This document shows, piece by piece, positions 56,211 through 64,000 of a stretch of 64,000 nt of DNA. Under the pieces are notes generated by a model. It was given only the letters and a program-made list of their open reading frames with translations, was not told the DNA's origin and searched no databases. Position numbers and translations under genes: made by a program. Within the stretch, counting starts at the first letter, position 1. Each line of letters begins with the position of its first letter. Source of the stretch: JAGQVA01 sp041391725 (GTDB lineage: Bacteria; Bacteroidota; Bacteroidia; J057); the NCBI GenBank assembly GCA_041391725.1, contig JAWKNL010000003.1, positions 310,001 through 374,000 of the forward strand. The letters run 5' to 3'.

Positions 56211-58391
56211 ATGCCTAATTCCCAAGCTTCCCCCCGATTGTTTGCACTCCTGGTAGGTATCAACGAATATCCGCACCTGCCACACGATAAACAGCTTAGT
56301 GGTTGCATCAGAGATATTGAACTTTTCGAATCTTACCTCGGTAAAGATTTTGTCAGAGCACAGTTTTCGGAAGTTAATGTGCAGAAAATCACCAATCCGG
56401 GCAACACTCCCGCAACCAAAGCCAATATTGTCAAAGCTTTTCAGGATCACCTGGGCAAAGCTAAGGCGGGAGATGTAGCTGTGTTTTATTACTCAGGTCA
56501 CGGCATACGGGAAATCGCCGCTCTCCCCGTTTTTGCTGAAAGCGAAATAGACGGCAATATCGCCGGAATATTGTGTATGGATTTCAACAAAAACCCGGGC
56601 GAAACCGTTCTGGCCGATAAAGAGATTCGTTACCTCATCCGCAAAGTCGCAGGAGAAAACAACGAAAAAGCGCATGTTATAACCATTTTTGACTGTTGCC
56701 ACTCCGGCGAAAATACGCGTTCGGTGTTTGGTGACGCCGAAACCGCCACTGCCAAATCGCGCCAGGTTGAATACCGGGCAATCAAAAACCGGGGCCCCAA
56801 AGATTTTATTTTCGCCGACGATCCCATAGTTGCAGCCAAACTGGCGCAAAACCGCCCGCTCGACGAAGTCCTCCCGCAAGGCAATCACGTCATGCTCGCA
56901 GCCTGCCGCGAGGTCGAACTCGCATGGGAATCGCCCATAGCAGGGAGCACCAACGGCGCTTTTACTCACGCTCTGGTAAATATTCTGGAAGCGCATAAAG
57001 GCCGTATCAGCTATCACGAGCTGCACAGCAGGATTGCCAACCGGATGCGGTTTTTTGCTGAAGAAAACGACAGAGACAAACGACAAACCCCTCAGTTTTA
57101 TATCCGCACCGACAACCCTGCCAGCCGGTATAATGTATTTCTCACCAATGAGCCCAACGGGCTTCCCTCTTATGCCTCAGTAGAAAAACTGGAAAGTAGT
57201 TCCACATCAGAATGGAGAATGGATATCGGCGCTTTACACGGTGTGCCTATGAATGCTTCTTCGGTAAAGGTCACCGTTTACCCGGTCAATGATCCTACTA
57301 AAAAAACACAGACAAAGGTGAAAGAGGTTTTCCTGACTCACTCAACTTTAGCTTTGGGAAATGATTTTTCACCTGCGCCGGGGACTTCCTACAGGGCGGA
57401 AGTTGATGGGCTGTCATTTGCCACGCTGAAAATTGCCGTTGTCGCCAAAAGTGAATCCGGCAATCAGGCAAAAGCCGAAGAGGGAGCAAAAATGGCACGC
57501 GAAGAATTGAAAAAACAACTCAATGGTCAGAAGCTAAAAAGTTTTGAGTTGGTAGCTTCCGAAGATGACGCAGACTACACCCTTATCGCCGGAGATGAGA
57601 CCTATTCTACGGCCAGAGCGCATGACCACAAACGCCCTGTGCTGCTTCCCATCAAATATCGCGAAGATAACAAACTTCTCCCGTCAAAGGTTAGTGTTGC
57701 ATTCGAAGACTTCCGTCAAATGGCGCTCTGGACTTTTCTCCGCGATCTGGAAACGCCTACTCAACCAGTTCCGGCAGGGTTACATGTGCCTTCCGCCAGA
57801 ATGTATCCGGTAGAATTATTTGTTCATGAATATAATGGAGGAAGTGAAAAACGCCTGCTTCCAAAAGATAAACAGATTACCCTGGAAGTAGGAAAAGATA
57901 ATCCTACACATACCATTCGGTTTGAGCTGAAAAATTATTCCGACCAGTTGTTGTACGTGAGCCTGATCTATATGCCTTCAGGTTTTGCCTTTCTGACTGA
58001 CGAAAAAAAGGGAATGATGGAGCGGCCGCAACTGGGACTGGAAAAATGGACAAAAGAAGGCGATCTCACACTGAAATCCCGTGGCAGGAAAATGGATAAC
58101 GGGGTGAAATATATCGCAATTGGTCTTGACAAGTATATCATCAACGACAACTGGCAGGGACAGGATAACTATTTAAAACTTATCGTCAGTGCCACGCCCT
58201 TTGATCTGACACCGTTTCACCTCGATCCGATCCTGCTACCGGGAGAAACCGCAGATGGTAGTACACGCGGGGGCTTTGATTTTGATGAAGAGGAGGAAAA
58301 AGAAGCTATGCCCAAAATCACCTGGGAGGTAAGCACATACAATCTGTATGTCGCCAACCTTCAGTACGATCCGAAAAAGGAGAAAGAATAA
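56211..58391 (+). CDS. Caspase-like (C14/metacaspase) protease with C-terminal extension
   Basis: 726 residues with no signal peptide. The N-terminal caspase domain starts FALLVGINEYPHLP and has the catalytic His in VFYYSGHG (H97) and Cys in IFDCCHSGE (C163). MLAACREVELAWESP and GAFTHALVNILEAHKG complete the domain to about residue 300. The remaining 400 residues are beta-rich with a DUF4384-like segment (MYPVELFVHEYNG, YSDQLLYVSLIYMPSGFAFL). No maturation site can be identified. Bacterial caspases act in regulated proteolysis, and some in phage-triggered cell death. Neighbouring the membrane protein suggests a two-gene module. Confidence 0.88.
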   Translation: MPNSQASPRLFALLVGINEYPHLPHDKQLSGCIRDIELFESYLGKDFVRAQFSEVNVQKITNPGNTPATKANIVKAFQDHLGKAKAGDVAVFYYSGHGIREIAALPVFAESEIDGNIAGILCMDFNKNPGETVLADKEIRYLIRKVAGENNEKAHVITIFDCCHSGENTRSVFGDAETATAKSRQVEYRAIKNRGPKDFIFADDPIVAAKLAQNRPLDEVLPQGNHVMLAACREVELAWESPIAGSTNGAFTHALVNILEAHKGRISYHELHSRIANRMRFFAEENDRDKRQTPQFYIRTDNPASRYNVFLTNEPNGLPSYASVEKLESSSTSEWRMDIGALHGVPMNASSVKVTVYPVNDPTKKTQTKVKEVFLTHSTLALGNDFSPAPGTSYRAEVDGLSFATLKIAVVAKSESGNQAKAEEGAKMAREELKKQLNGQKLKSFELVASEDDADYTLIAGDETYSTARAHDHKRPVLLPIKYREDNKLLPSKVSVAFEDFRQMALWTFLRDLETPTQPVPAGLHVPSARMYPVELFVHEYNGGSEKRLLPKDKQITLEVGKDNPTHTIRFELKNYSDQLLYVSLIYMPSGFAFLTDEKKGMMERPQLGLEKWTKEGDLTLKSRGRKMDNGVKYIAIGLDKYIINDNWQGQDNYLKLIVSATPFDLTPFHLDPILLPGETADGSTRGGFDFDEEEEKEAMPKITWEVSTYNLYVANLQYDPKKEKE

Positions 58392-58417
58392 ATTGTGGGG
58401 AATAAAACAAGAAACAA

Positions 58418-58615
58418 TTATTCCCCCAATATTTCCAGCACACGTCCGACTATCCCGCTTTCCAGCCGCACTTTAATGCCATGGGGGTGGTTGGGCGAAT
58501 TAGTCAGAATATCCTTTACAATACCTTCCGTAGTTTTTCCGGAGCGCTGGTCCTGTTTCTGTATGACTGCGACACGGAGTCCGGGTCGTATATCTTTTCG
58601 GTTTTTGCCATTCAT
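58418..58615 (-). CDS. YwbE family protein
   Basis: 65 residues from the ATG at 58615 (MNGKNRKDIRPGLRVAVI). KQDQRSGKTTEGIVKDILTN followed by SPNHPHGIKVRLESGIVGRV matches the YwbE (DUF2196) family almost throughout. It is a small, widespread protein of unknown function with a KOW-like beta fold. The longer frame to 58642 adds nine unmatched residues. It is convergent with the caspase gene. Confidence 0.9.
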   Translation of the reverse strand: MNGKNRKDIRPGLRVAVIQKQDQRSGKTTEGIVKDILTNSPNHPHGIKVRLESGIVGRVLEILGE

Positions 58616-58658
58616 ACTGCAAACATACAGGGCGGGATTCAAACAAAAAAATCACTAA

Positions 58659-58682
58659 TTTTTGCGATTACAATCGCAAAAA
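58659..58682. promoter_or_regulatory. Perfect palindrome, first of two before the AAA ATPase gene
   Basis: TTTTTGCGATT and AATCGCAAAAA are perfect 11-bp arms around AC. The same 24 bases are repeated at 58691-58714, a 32-bp period, about three helical turns. Confidence 0.7.
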
Positions 58683-58689
58683 AGTATGT

Positions 58690-58715
58690 ATTTTTGCGAT
58701 TACAATCGCAAAAAT
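58690..58715. promoter_or_regulatory. Perfect palindrome, second copy, directly against the ATG
   Basis: The 24-base unit extended by one pair to 26 bases; it ends at the base before the ATG at 58716. Binding here, or RNA folding, would block initiation. No Shine-Dalgarno is visible. Confidence 0.7.
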
Positions 58716-59840
58716 ATGATAACAAGAAAACTGGAATCAACTATCCGGCAGAAATTATTTCAGGGGAAAATCATTATCCTCATTGGTCCACGACAGTCAG
58801 GCAAAACCACTTTGCTTCGAAAATTATTTTCCGGAATGAATGATGTTCTGTGGATGAATGGTGATGATCCCGAAACCGGTATTTTACTTGAAGGTGTTAC
58901 CCGCAAGCGTTGGGAACAACTTACTCATGGAAAAACCATTTTTATTCTTGATGAGGCACAACGTATTCCTGATGTCGGGATAAAGCTCAAACTACTAGTG
59001 GACGAATTTCCCGCTATACAGGTTATAGCCTCCGGTTCTTCGGCATTTGAACTTTCAAGCCAGGTCAATGAACCCCTTACCGGTAGAAAATGGGAATATA
59101 CCCTCCTTCCGCTTTCCTTTGAAGAAAGGGTACAAAATGCCGGCTGGTTAGAAGAACGGCAGCTTTTGTCTCAGAGACTGGTTTATGGTTCCTATCCGGA
59201 AATTGTTACTTACAAAGGCGATCCCAGAGAGATCCTCCGGACGCTGGCCGATAGCTATTTATACAAAGACATATTAACATGGGAAAGAATTAAAAAACCT
59301 GAAAAGCTCACCAGATTATTGCAGGCGCTGGCTTTTCAACTGGGAAATGAGGTTTCTTTCAACGAATTGAGCCAGGTAGTCGGACTCGATAATCAGACGG
59401 TTGAGAACTATATTCATCTGCTCGAACAAGCTTATATCATATTCCGGCTCCCCCCGCTAAGCAGAAACCTACGGAATGAATTAAAGAACAAACGAAAAAT
59501 TTATTTTTACGATAACGGAATACGGAATGCAGTAATAGCCCAATATCAGCCTGTTGAACTAAGGCAGGACATTGGCGCATTATGGGAAAATTTTCTGATC
59601 AGTGAGCGCAAAAAATACCTCCATTATGCTTCTGTTCCGGCTAATACTTTTTTCTGGCGAACCAGCAATCAGCAGGAAATTGATTATATTGAGGAGCGCG
59701 ATGGGAAATTTTACGCTTATGAAATCAAATGGAATCCCAAATCCAAAGCCAGATTTTCCCAGACATTTATTCAGGCCTATCCCCAACACGAAACCCGGGT
59801 GCTACACAGAGACAACTTTGACGACTTCCTGGGCGTATAG
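58716..59840 (+). CDS. AAA_14/DUF4143 ATPase
   Basis: 374 residues from the ATG at 58716 (MITRKLESTIRQKLFQGK), chosen because the family starts there and because the upstream codons are the palindromes. Walker A is LIGPRQSGKTTLLRKL and Walker B IFILDEAQRIPDVG; ASGSSAFELSSQ is sensor 1. The C-terminal DUF4143 part has EVSFNELSQVVGLDNQTVEN (winged helix) and WENFLISERKKY with FWRTSNQQEIDYIEERDGKF and YAYEIKWNP, a PD-(D/E)XK-like arrangement. The function of the family is unknown. Genes of this type are often mobile. Confidence 0.9.
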   Translation: MITRKLESTIRQKLFQGKIIILIGPRQSGKTTLLRKLFSGMNDVLWMNGDDPETGILLEGVTRKRWEQLTHGKTIFILDEAQRIPDVGIKLKLLVDEFPAIQVIASGSSAFELSSQVNEPLTGRKWEYTLLPLSFEERVQNAGWLEERQLLSQRLVYGSYPEIVTYKGDPREILRTLADSYLYKDILTWERIKKPEKLTRLLQALAFQLGNEVSFNELSQVVGLDNQTVENYIHLLEQAYIIFRLPPLSRNLRNELKNKRKIYFYDNGIRNAVIAQYQPVELRQDIGALWENFLISERKKYLHYASVPANTFFWRTSNQQEIDYIEERDGKFYAYEIKWNPKSKARFSQTFIQAYPQHETRVLHRDNFDDFLGV

Positions 59841-59864
59841 CGGAAATCTTACCTACATTTGTGT

Positions 59865-60467
59865 ATGATTTCCACAATCCAGACCATACTCGAAGCTGAA
59901 GCCGCTGCCATTCTCAATATTCCCCGCGAAAACCCATTTGACAAAGCCGTAGATATCCTGTTTCAATATGTCCATCAGGAACACGGCAAAGTCATTACCA
60001 GCGGGCTTGGCAAAGCCGGGCAGGTTGCGCTCAACCTCGCTTCCACCCTTTCAGCCACTGGCACACCTGCGGTATTTCTTCATCCCACGGAAGCCCAGCA
60101 CGGCGACCTGGGCATGCTCCATCACCACGATCCGATGATTCTGATCTCCAACTCCGGGAAAACCCGCGAATTGCTCGAACTCATCACCCTCACCCGCAAT
60201 CTTCACGGAGAAAACCCCGTGATTGTCATCACCGGCAACAAAGAAAGTCCGCTGGCGATGGAAGCCGATGTGGTTCTTTTTACCGGTGGGCCGGAAGAAA
60301 TCTGTCCGCTCAACCTCACGCCTACAACTTCTATCACTACGATGCTGGTCATTGGACATATACTTACCATCAAACTCATCGAAAAGACCAGCTTTACCCG
60401 GGAGGGTTTTTTCAAGCGCCACCATGGAGGATATCTGGGTTCTGTACTTAAAAACGAAAACCAATGA
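59865..60467 (+). CDS. kdsD: SIS-domain arabinose-5-phosphate isomerase (KdsD-type, no CBS domains)
   Basis: 200 residues from the ATG at 59865. SIS motifs: KVITSGLGKAGQVALNLAST, FLHPTEAQHGDLGMLHHHDP and LISNSGKTRELLEL. PLNLTPTTSITTMLVIG is the family end. Classic KdsD carries two CBS domains after SIS; this one ends without them, as in the SIS-only isomerases known from Bacteroides. It makes arabinose-5-phosphate, the substrate of KdsA, whose gene overlaps by 4 bases. A TTG at 59859 is an alternative start. Confidence 0.88.
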   Translation: MISTIQTILEAEAAAILNIPRENPFDKAVDILFQYVHQEHGKVITSGLGKAGQVALNLASTLSATGTPAVFLHPTEAQHGDLGMLHHHDPMILISNSGKTRELLELITLTRNLHGENPVIVITGNKESPLAMEADVVLFTGGPEEICPLNLTPTTSITTMLVIGHILTIKLIEKTSFTREGFFKRHHGGYLGSVLKNENQ

Positions 60468-61243
60468 AACCGCTTTTCCTTATCGCCGGCCCCTGTGCCA
60501 TCGAAGATCGCCATACCCCCCTGGAAATTGCCAGAGAAGTAAAAGCCATCGCAGACCGGCTGGGCATTCCCTATATATTCAAAAGTTCGTACAAAAAAGC
60601 CAACCGCACAAAGCTGGACAGCTTTACCGGCATCAGCAAGCCGGAGGCATTGGAAATACTGCAACAGGTAAGAGAAGACGTTGGTGTGCCGGTGCTCACC
60701 GATGTTCATGAGACCTGGGAATGTGCGGAAGTGGCACCGTACGTCGATTACCTTCAGATACCTGCTTTTTTGTGCAGGCAAACCGATCTTCTCCTCGCCG
60801 CCGGGGAGACAGGCAAGGGAATCAATATCAAAAAAGGTCAGTTTTTGTCGCCCGAAGCCATGGCTTTTGCCGTCGAAAAAGTGCGTTCGACGGGAAACAA
60901 CCATATCTGGCTCACAGAAAGAGGGACAACCTTTGGGTATGAATCGTTGGTAGTGGATATGACGGCCATTCCGCGGATGCAACAGACCGGCTGTCCGGTG
61001 GTGATGGACTGCACCCATTCGGTACAAAGGCCCAACCAGACAGCCGGTATCACCGGCGGCGATGCCCGGATGATCGGCACGCTCTGCCTGGCTGCCGTAG
61101 CCGCAGGCGCCGACGGGCTGTTTATCGAGACGCATCCCGATCCCTCCCGCGCCAAAAGCGATGCTTCCAGCATGCTGAAGCTCAATTTACTGGAAGAACT
61201 TCTGGCCAGGGCGGTAAAGGTGAGGTATGTTATAGATGGATAA
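60464..61243 (+). CDS. kdsA: 3-deoxy-8-phosphooctulonate synthase (KdsA)
   Basis: 259 residues. FLIAGPCAIEDRHTPLEIAR, IFKSSYKKANRTKLDSFTGI, VLTDVHETWECAEVAPYVD, IPAFLCRQTDLLLAAGETGK and DCTHSVQRPNQTAGITGG are the standard KdsA signatures, and GADGLFIETHPDPSRAKSDA closes the barrel. It condenses arabinose-5-phosphate with PEP to give Kdo-8-phosphate for LPS. The ATGA overlap with kdsD shows a two-gene operon supplying substrate and using it. Confidence 0.95.
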   Translation: MKPLFLIAGPCAIEDRHTPLEIAREVKAIADRLGIPYIFKSSYKKANRTKLDSFTGISKPEALEILQQVREDVGVPVLTDVHETWECAEVAPYVDYLQIPAFLCRQTDLLLAAGETGKGINIKKGQFLSPEAMAFAVEKVRSTGNNHIWLTERGTTFGYESLVVDMTAIPRMQQTGCPVVMDCTHSVQRPNQTAGITGGDARMIGTLCLAAVAAGADGLFIETHPDPSRAKSDASSMLKLNLLEELLARAVKVRYVIDG

Positions 61244-61395
61244 ACTGTGTTTGGTTGTGCTGGTATTTTTGATGATGAATGCAAAGAGAGAGAATTTGGA
61301 AGTCTCGTAAAATAGGAAGAAATTTAAAGGAGAATACAAAGATTTATATCTATATGCGCAATGTTGCGGACATATGGAGTTAAACATGACCGAAC

Positions 61396-63342
61396 ATGCA
61401 AATTGACTTAAAAGAGTTATCCTTCAGAGAAAGTGAAAGAGTAGAATGGAAAGAGAATGGAGATGATAAAGACGTTGTTCAGAAAATTGTAAAAACTATT
61501 TCGGCATTTGCCAATGATATTGGAAATGTGGGAGGGGGATATATTGTCTGTGGAGCAAAAGAAGGAAAAGATACCTATGAATTTCCAAAAGTATTCTATA
61601 CAGGGTTAACTGCGGCAAAAATCAAAGAGATAACTGGTAAAGTAACCCAGCACTGCAGGGATTTAATACATCCTTCTATTAGCCCAATTGTGACAGAACT
61701 AGACAACCCGGAAGATGCTTCAAAGAGGATATTGGTTTTTACTGTTGTCGCAAGTCCGGATGCGCATATTTACAGAGATGGCGAGAAATCTTCCTATTAT
61801 GTCAGGATCGGAAATGAGACCAGAGAGGCTAGAAATGGGATTCTCACCCAGCTATTGATCAAAAAGCAAAAAATAGAATATTTTGACAAGCGGGTGAATC
61901 CCAACTGCACTCAAAAAGATATTGATATACTTATTTTCAGAGATTATTTACAAAACATGGGGTTATTCTCCCCCAACAAAACACTTGAGGATTACTTTTC
62001 CGAGAAAGAACAGATTGCAGAGTTTGTGCCACCGCTATTTGGAAGGATAAGTCTGGATAACACGTTACATCCCAAAAATTTCACATTACTCATGTTTGGG
62101 AAAAAAATCGCTATATCCCGGACTTTTCCCGACGCCCACGTAGTATTGTCTATTTATAAAGGAAAGGACAGAAGCGAAACGACTGCTGAAAGACACCTGC
62201 TGGCTGGTACATTAGTCGAACAAGCGAGAAAATCTATTGAGTTGCTTAATACAGAAGCGTATGTGGCTTTTGACAAACTTAGTGAAAAACCCAATCAGGT
62301 AAAGTACCCGATCAGGGCATTACAGGAAGCAGTAATTAATGCTATCGTTCATCGGGATTATGAGATTCCAGATCCGATTCGGATAACGGTATTTTCCGAT
62401 AGGATTGAGATCAAATCTCCGGGATCTTTACATTGGTCTGTTGATAAACAAAAATTTGTATCCGGAAAAGCAGGGCCAAAATGGAGGAATCAAAGTTTTG
62501 CTTACCTCTTCAATAAAATTCAGCTTGCTCAGTCAGAAGGCCAGGGGATACCCACTATTTTAAGAACGATGAGGGAGGAAGGATGTCCTGAGCCTATATT
62601 TGAACTGGAGGATGAAAGCGTGTCCTGTATTTTGCCAGCGCACCCCAGGCATCAGGTCATCAGAGATATCCAGGATATCCAGGATAAAATCATTCTGGAA
62701 AACTATCAGGACGCGTGGAGGAAAGTTACAGACCTTTTACACCAGGATCCTTACAACTTCAGAGTGCTCGATCTTTTGGCTGAGATCAGTATAAAAACAA
62801 GAAACCCAATTGGGCTTTATCAATTTCTCGCAAAAAAAAAGCTCGATTGGGAACGGATAAACCCCAATACATTAATTAACATTGCAGAAGCACTGGCGCT
62901 TGAAAGTAAGAACAAAGATGTCCTGGCGTTTACCAGCAATGTTCTGGAAATTGCCACTTCGGGAAAATTGGAGGAAAGTCAGATTATAAAAGCCTCCTTA
63001 AGCCTTAAAAAAATAGCCGCTCCGGAGAGTGTGATCGCGTTTGTTGACAGATCAATAGAAAAATATCCAAATTTAAATAACCATCCAACCCTTCTGGAAA
63101 AACGCGCCACATCCAGAATGGATATGGCCAAAAAATGTATCAATACCGCACGGGATACGAAAACCAATCCCCTTACCAAAGCCAGAGCTCTGGAAATGTA
63201 CAGCGAATTGCTGATGAGTGCGGAAAAAGACCTTTTAACTGCACTTGATCATGCCGATAACCCAGGTGAAAAATTTTATATTGAACAGGATCTTGGTTTT
63301 CTCCAAAAAATGAAGTCCCTGTCAAAAAAACCAGGAGAATAA
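61396..63342 (+). CDS. AlbA_2/Schlafen-like DNA-binding protein with ATPase-like domain and helical repeats
   Basis: 648 residues. The N-terminal AlbA_2 (Schlafen-type) domain reads ESERVEWKENGDDKDVVQKI, ISAFANDIGNVGGGYIVCGA and a late SSYYVRIGNETREA. A GHKL/RecG-like domain follows with YPIRALQEAVINAIVHRDYE and IEIKSPGSLHWSVD, then GQGIPTILRTMREEGCPEP. This is the usual pair in ATP-binding transcriptional-regulator-like proteins. The last 220 residues are a non-standard helical repeat region (WRKVTDLLHQDPYNFRVLDL, NTLINIAEALALESKNKDVL), TPR-like. Base composition is more A+T-rich than kdsA. The role is unknown; defence is possible. Confidence 0.85.
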   Translation: MQIDLKELSFRESERVEWKENGDDKDVVQKIVKTISAFANDIGNVGGGYIVCGAKEGKDTYEFPKVFYTGLTAAKIKEITGKVTQHCRDLIHPSISPIVTELDNPEDASKRILVFTVVASPDAHIYRDGEKSSYYVRIGNETREARNGILTQLLIKKQKIEYFDKRVNPNCTQKDIDILIFRDYLQNMGLFSPNKTLEDYFSEKEQIAEFVPPLFGRISLDNTLHPKNFTLLMFGKKIAISRTFPDAHVVLSIYKGKDRSETTAERHLLAGTLVEQARKSIELLNTEAYVAFDKLSEKPNQVKYPIRALQEAVINAIVHRDYEIPDPIRITVFSDRIEIKSPGSLHWSVDKQKFVSGKAGPKWRNQSFAYLFNKIQLAQSEGQGIPTILRTMREEGCPEPIFELEDESVSCILPAHPRHQVIRDIQDIQDKIILENYQDAWRKVTDLLHQDPYNFRVLDLLAEISIKTRNPIGLYQFLAKKKLDWERINPNTLINIAEALALESKNKDVLAFTSNVLEIATSGKLEESQIIKASLSLKKIAAPESVIAFVDRSIEKYPNLNNHPTLLEKRATSRMDMAKKCINTARDTKTNPLTKARALEMYSELLMSAEKDLLTALDHADNPGEKFYIEQDLGFLQKMKSLSKKPGE

Positions 63343-63368
63343 TTGAAAGCGCCTCTGTAACCGTGATT

Positions 63369-64000
63369 TTACTTCAACTTGTCCGCAAAGACTTTGTGAA
63401 ACTTTTCGAGCTTGGGCCGGATCACAAATAAGCAGTATGGCTGATTGGTATTTTGCGCGTAGTAGTTCTGATGATAATCTTCCGCAGGGTAATAATTGAT
63501 CAGCGGACTGATTTCGGTAACTATCGGCTTACTATAGGCACCGCTTGCATCCAGTTGTTTTTTGTAAAACTCAGCTTTATCTTTCTGCTCTTCGTCATGG
63601 TAAAAAACGACTGAGCGATACTGTGTGCCGGTATCATTGCCCTGGCGATTGAGGGTAGTCGGATCATGTGTCTGCCAGAATACTTCAAGCAATTCGTCAA
63701 ACGTAATGACAGCAGGGTCATAGGTAATTTGCGCCACTTCTGCATGCCCGGTTGTACCGGTACATATCGCTTTGTAGGTTGGGTTTTTTACATATCCGCC
63801 AGAATAGCCCGATTCGACCGCAACCACACCCTTTAGCTCCAGAAAAACCGCTTCGACACACCAGAAACAACCTGCTCCAAAAGTAGCTTTTTTAAGTCCG
63901 TCCATATTTTCAGTAAGGTTAAATTTCATTTCATCTTTTTGTTCAGCACCCTGATTATTTTGTGCGAAGGATACAATTATCCCTGAAAAAAACAGTACAT
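63369..64000 (-). CDS. msrA: Exported peptide-methionine (S)-S-oxide reductase MsrA, 5' end outside window
   Basis: The MsrA domain is complete: TFGAGCFWCVEAVFLELKGV (catalytic Cys in GCFWC), GYSGGYVKNPTYKAICTGTT, GHAEVAQITYDP, QTHDPTTLNRQGNDTGTQYR and YYPAEDYHQNYY. The ATG at 63929 is not the likely start, because the frame stays open upstream to the window edge and reads VLFFSGIIVSFAQNNQGAEQ before it, the end of a signal peptide. The enzyme therefore appears exported and would repair oxidised methionine in the envelope. The true start is beyond 64000. Confidence 0.88.
   Translation of the reverse strand, partial: VLFFSGIIVSFAQNNQGAEQKDEMKFNLTENMDGLKKATFGAGCFWCVEAVFLELKGVVAVESGYSGGYVKNPTYKAICTGTTGHAEVAQITYDPAVITFDELLEVFWQTHDPTTLNRQGNDTGTQYRSVVFYHDEEQKDKAEFYKKQLDASGAYSKPIVTEISPLINYYPAEDYHQNYYAQNTNQPYCLFVIRPKLEKFHKVFADKLK

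Noticed and set aside
59854..59861. TACATTTG as a -7 promoter for kdsD
   Set aside because: Ends 3 bases before the ATG, too close for a start site before the codon unless translation begins later.
1..64000. tRNA, rRNA, CRISPR arrays, complete insertion sequences
   Set aside because: None could be recognised by reading either strand; a covariance and repeat search would be needed to exclude them.

Overview
The window reads as a chromosomal segment of a member of the Bacteroidota. The evidence is a SusC/SusD outer-membrane glycan uptake pair, a protein with a C-terminal type IX secretion (T9SS) sorting domain, a PorE-like T9SS component, a KdsD/KdsA pair for Kdo (LPS) synthesis, and TAnnTTTG-type -7 promoter elements. 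I cannot place it below phylum with confidence; a free-living, glycan-degrading lineage such as Saprospiria would fit. No rRNA, tRNA, complete insertion sequence or CRISPR array was found.

Layout. (1) 1-3.3 kb: the end of an AAA/DUF234-type ATPase, a DUF5060 lipoprotein, a DUF2809 membrane protein and an Rpn-type nuclease gene reduced to its ends. (2) 3.4-13.9 kb: a sialic-acid utilisation locus with SusC, SusD, N-acetylneuraminate lyase, a FadR-type GntR repressor on the other strand, a sialidase, and a kelch mutarotase fused to a sodium:solute symporter. Every gene in it is broken by many small indels, and the same damage reaches back to about 1.53 kb. (3) 13.9-40.9 kb: mostly intact genes. 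They include a GH95 fucosidase, a BaiN/HI0933-type flavoprotein, GNAT and acyltransferase-3 enzymes, the RloA/RloB (AbiL) defence pair, an M61 protease, an MbnP/MbnH/YHYH group, QueE, FolD, PNP, an M42 aminopeptidase, a PorE-like protein, an RND transporter with its own indel-rich stretch, and a biotin carrier protein. (4) 41-52 kb: a visibly more A+T-rich type I restriction-modification island. It carries two half-length specificity genes, HsdM, DinD, trimmed KilA-N and RhuM genes, a DUF3800 protein, a Fic protein with a frameshift in a run of eight A, HsdR and a YgjP metallopeptidase. The start of hsdR is duplicated on either side of fic. (5) 52-64 kb: a DnaQ exonuclease, a Tat-exported PLP enzyme, a Mesh1-like HD hydrolase, a membrane protein paired with a caspase-like protease, YwbE, a second AAA ATPase behind tandem palindromes, KdsD/KdsA, an AlbA_2/Schlafen-like protein and an exported MsrA running off the window end.

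How the genes work together. Region 2 would release, import and break down sialic acid: sialidase at the surface, SusCD for uptake, mutarotase and symporter for anomer conversion and inner-membrane transport, and NanA for cleavage. The fucosidase gene downstream fits a host-glycan or exopolysaccharide diet. Regions 3-5 hold several defence-type modules (RloAB, type I RM, Fic, DUF3800, AlbA_2, caspase pair). Two of the ATPase genes have perfect palindromes directly against their start codons.

The main caution is that the dense small indels at about 1.53-13.9 kb and 39.06-39.75 kb look as much like uncorrected sequence as like real gene decay.
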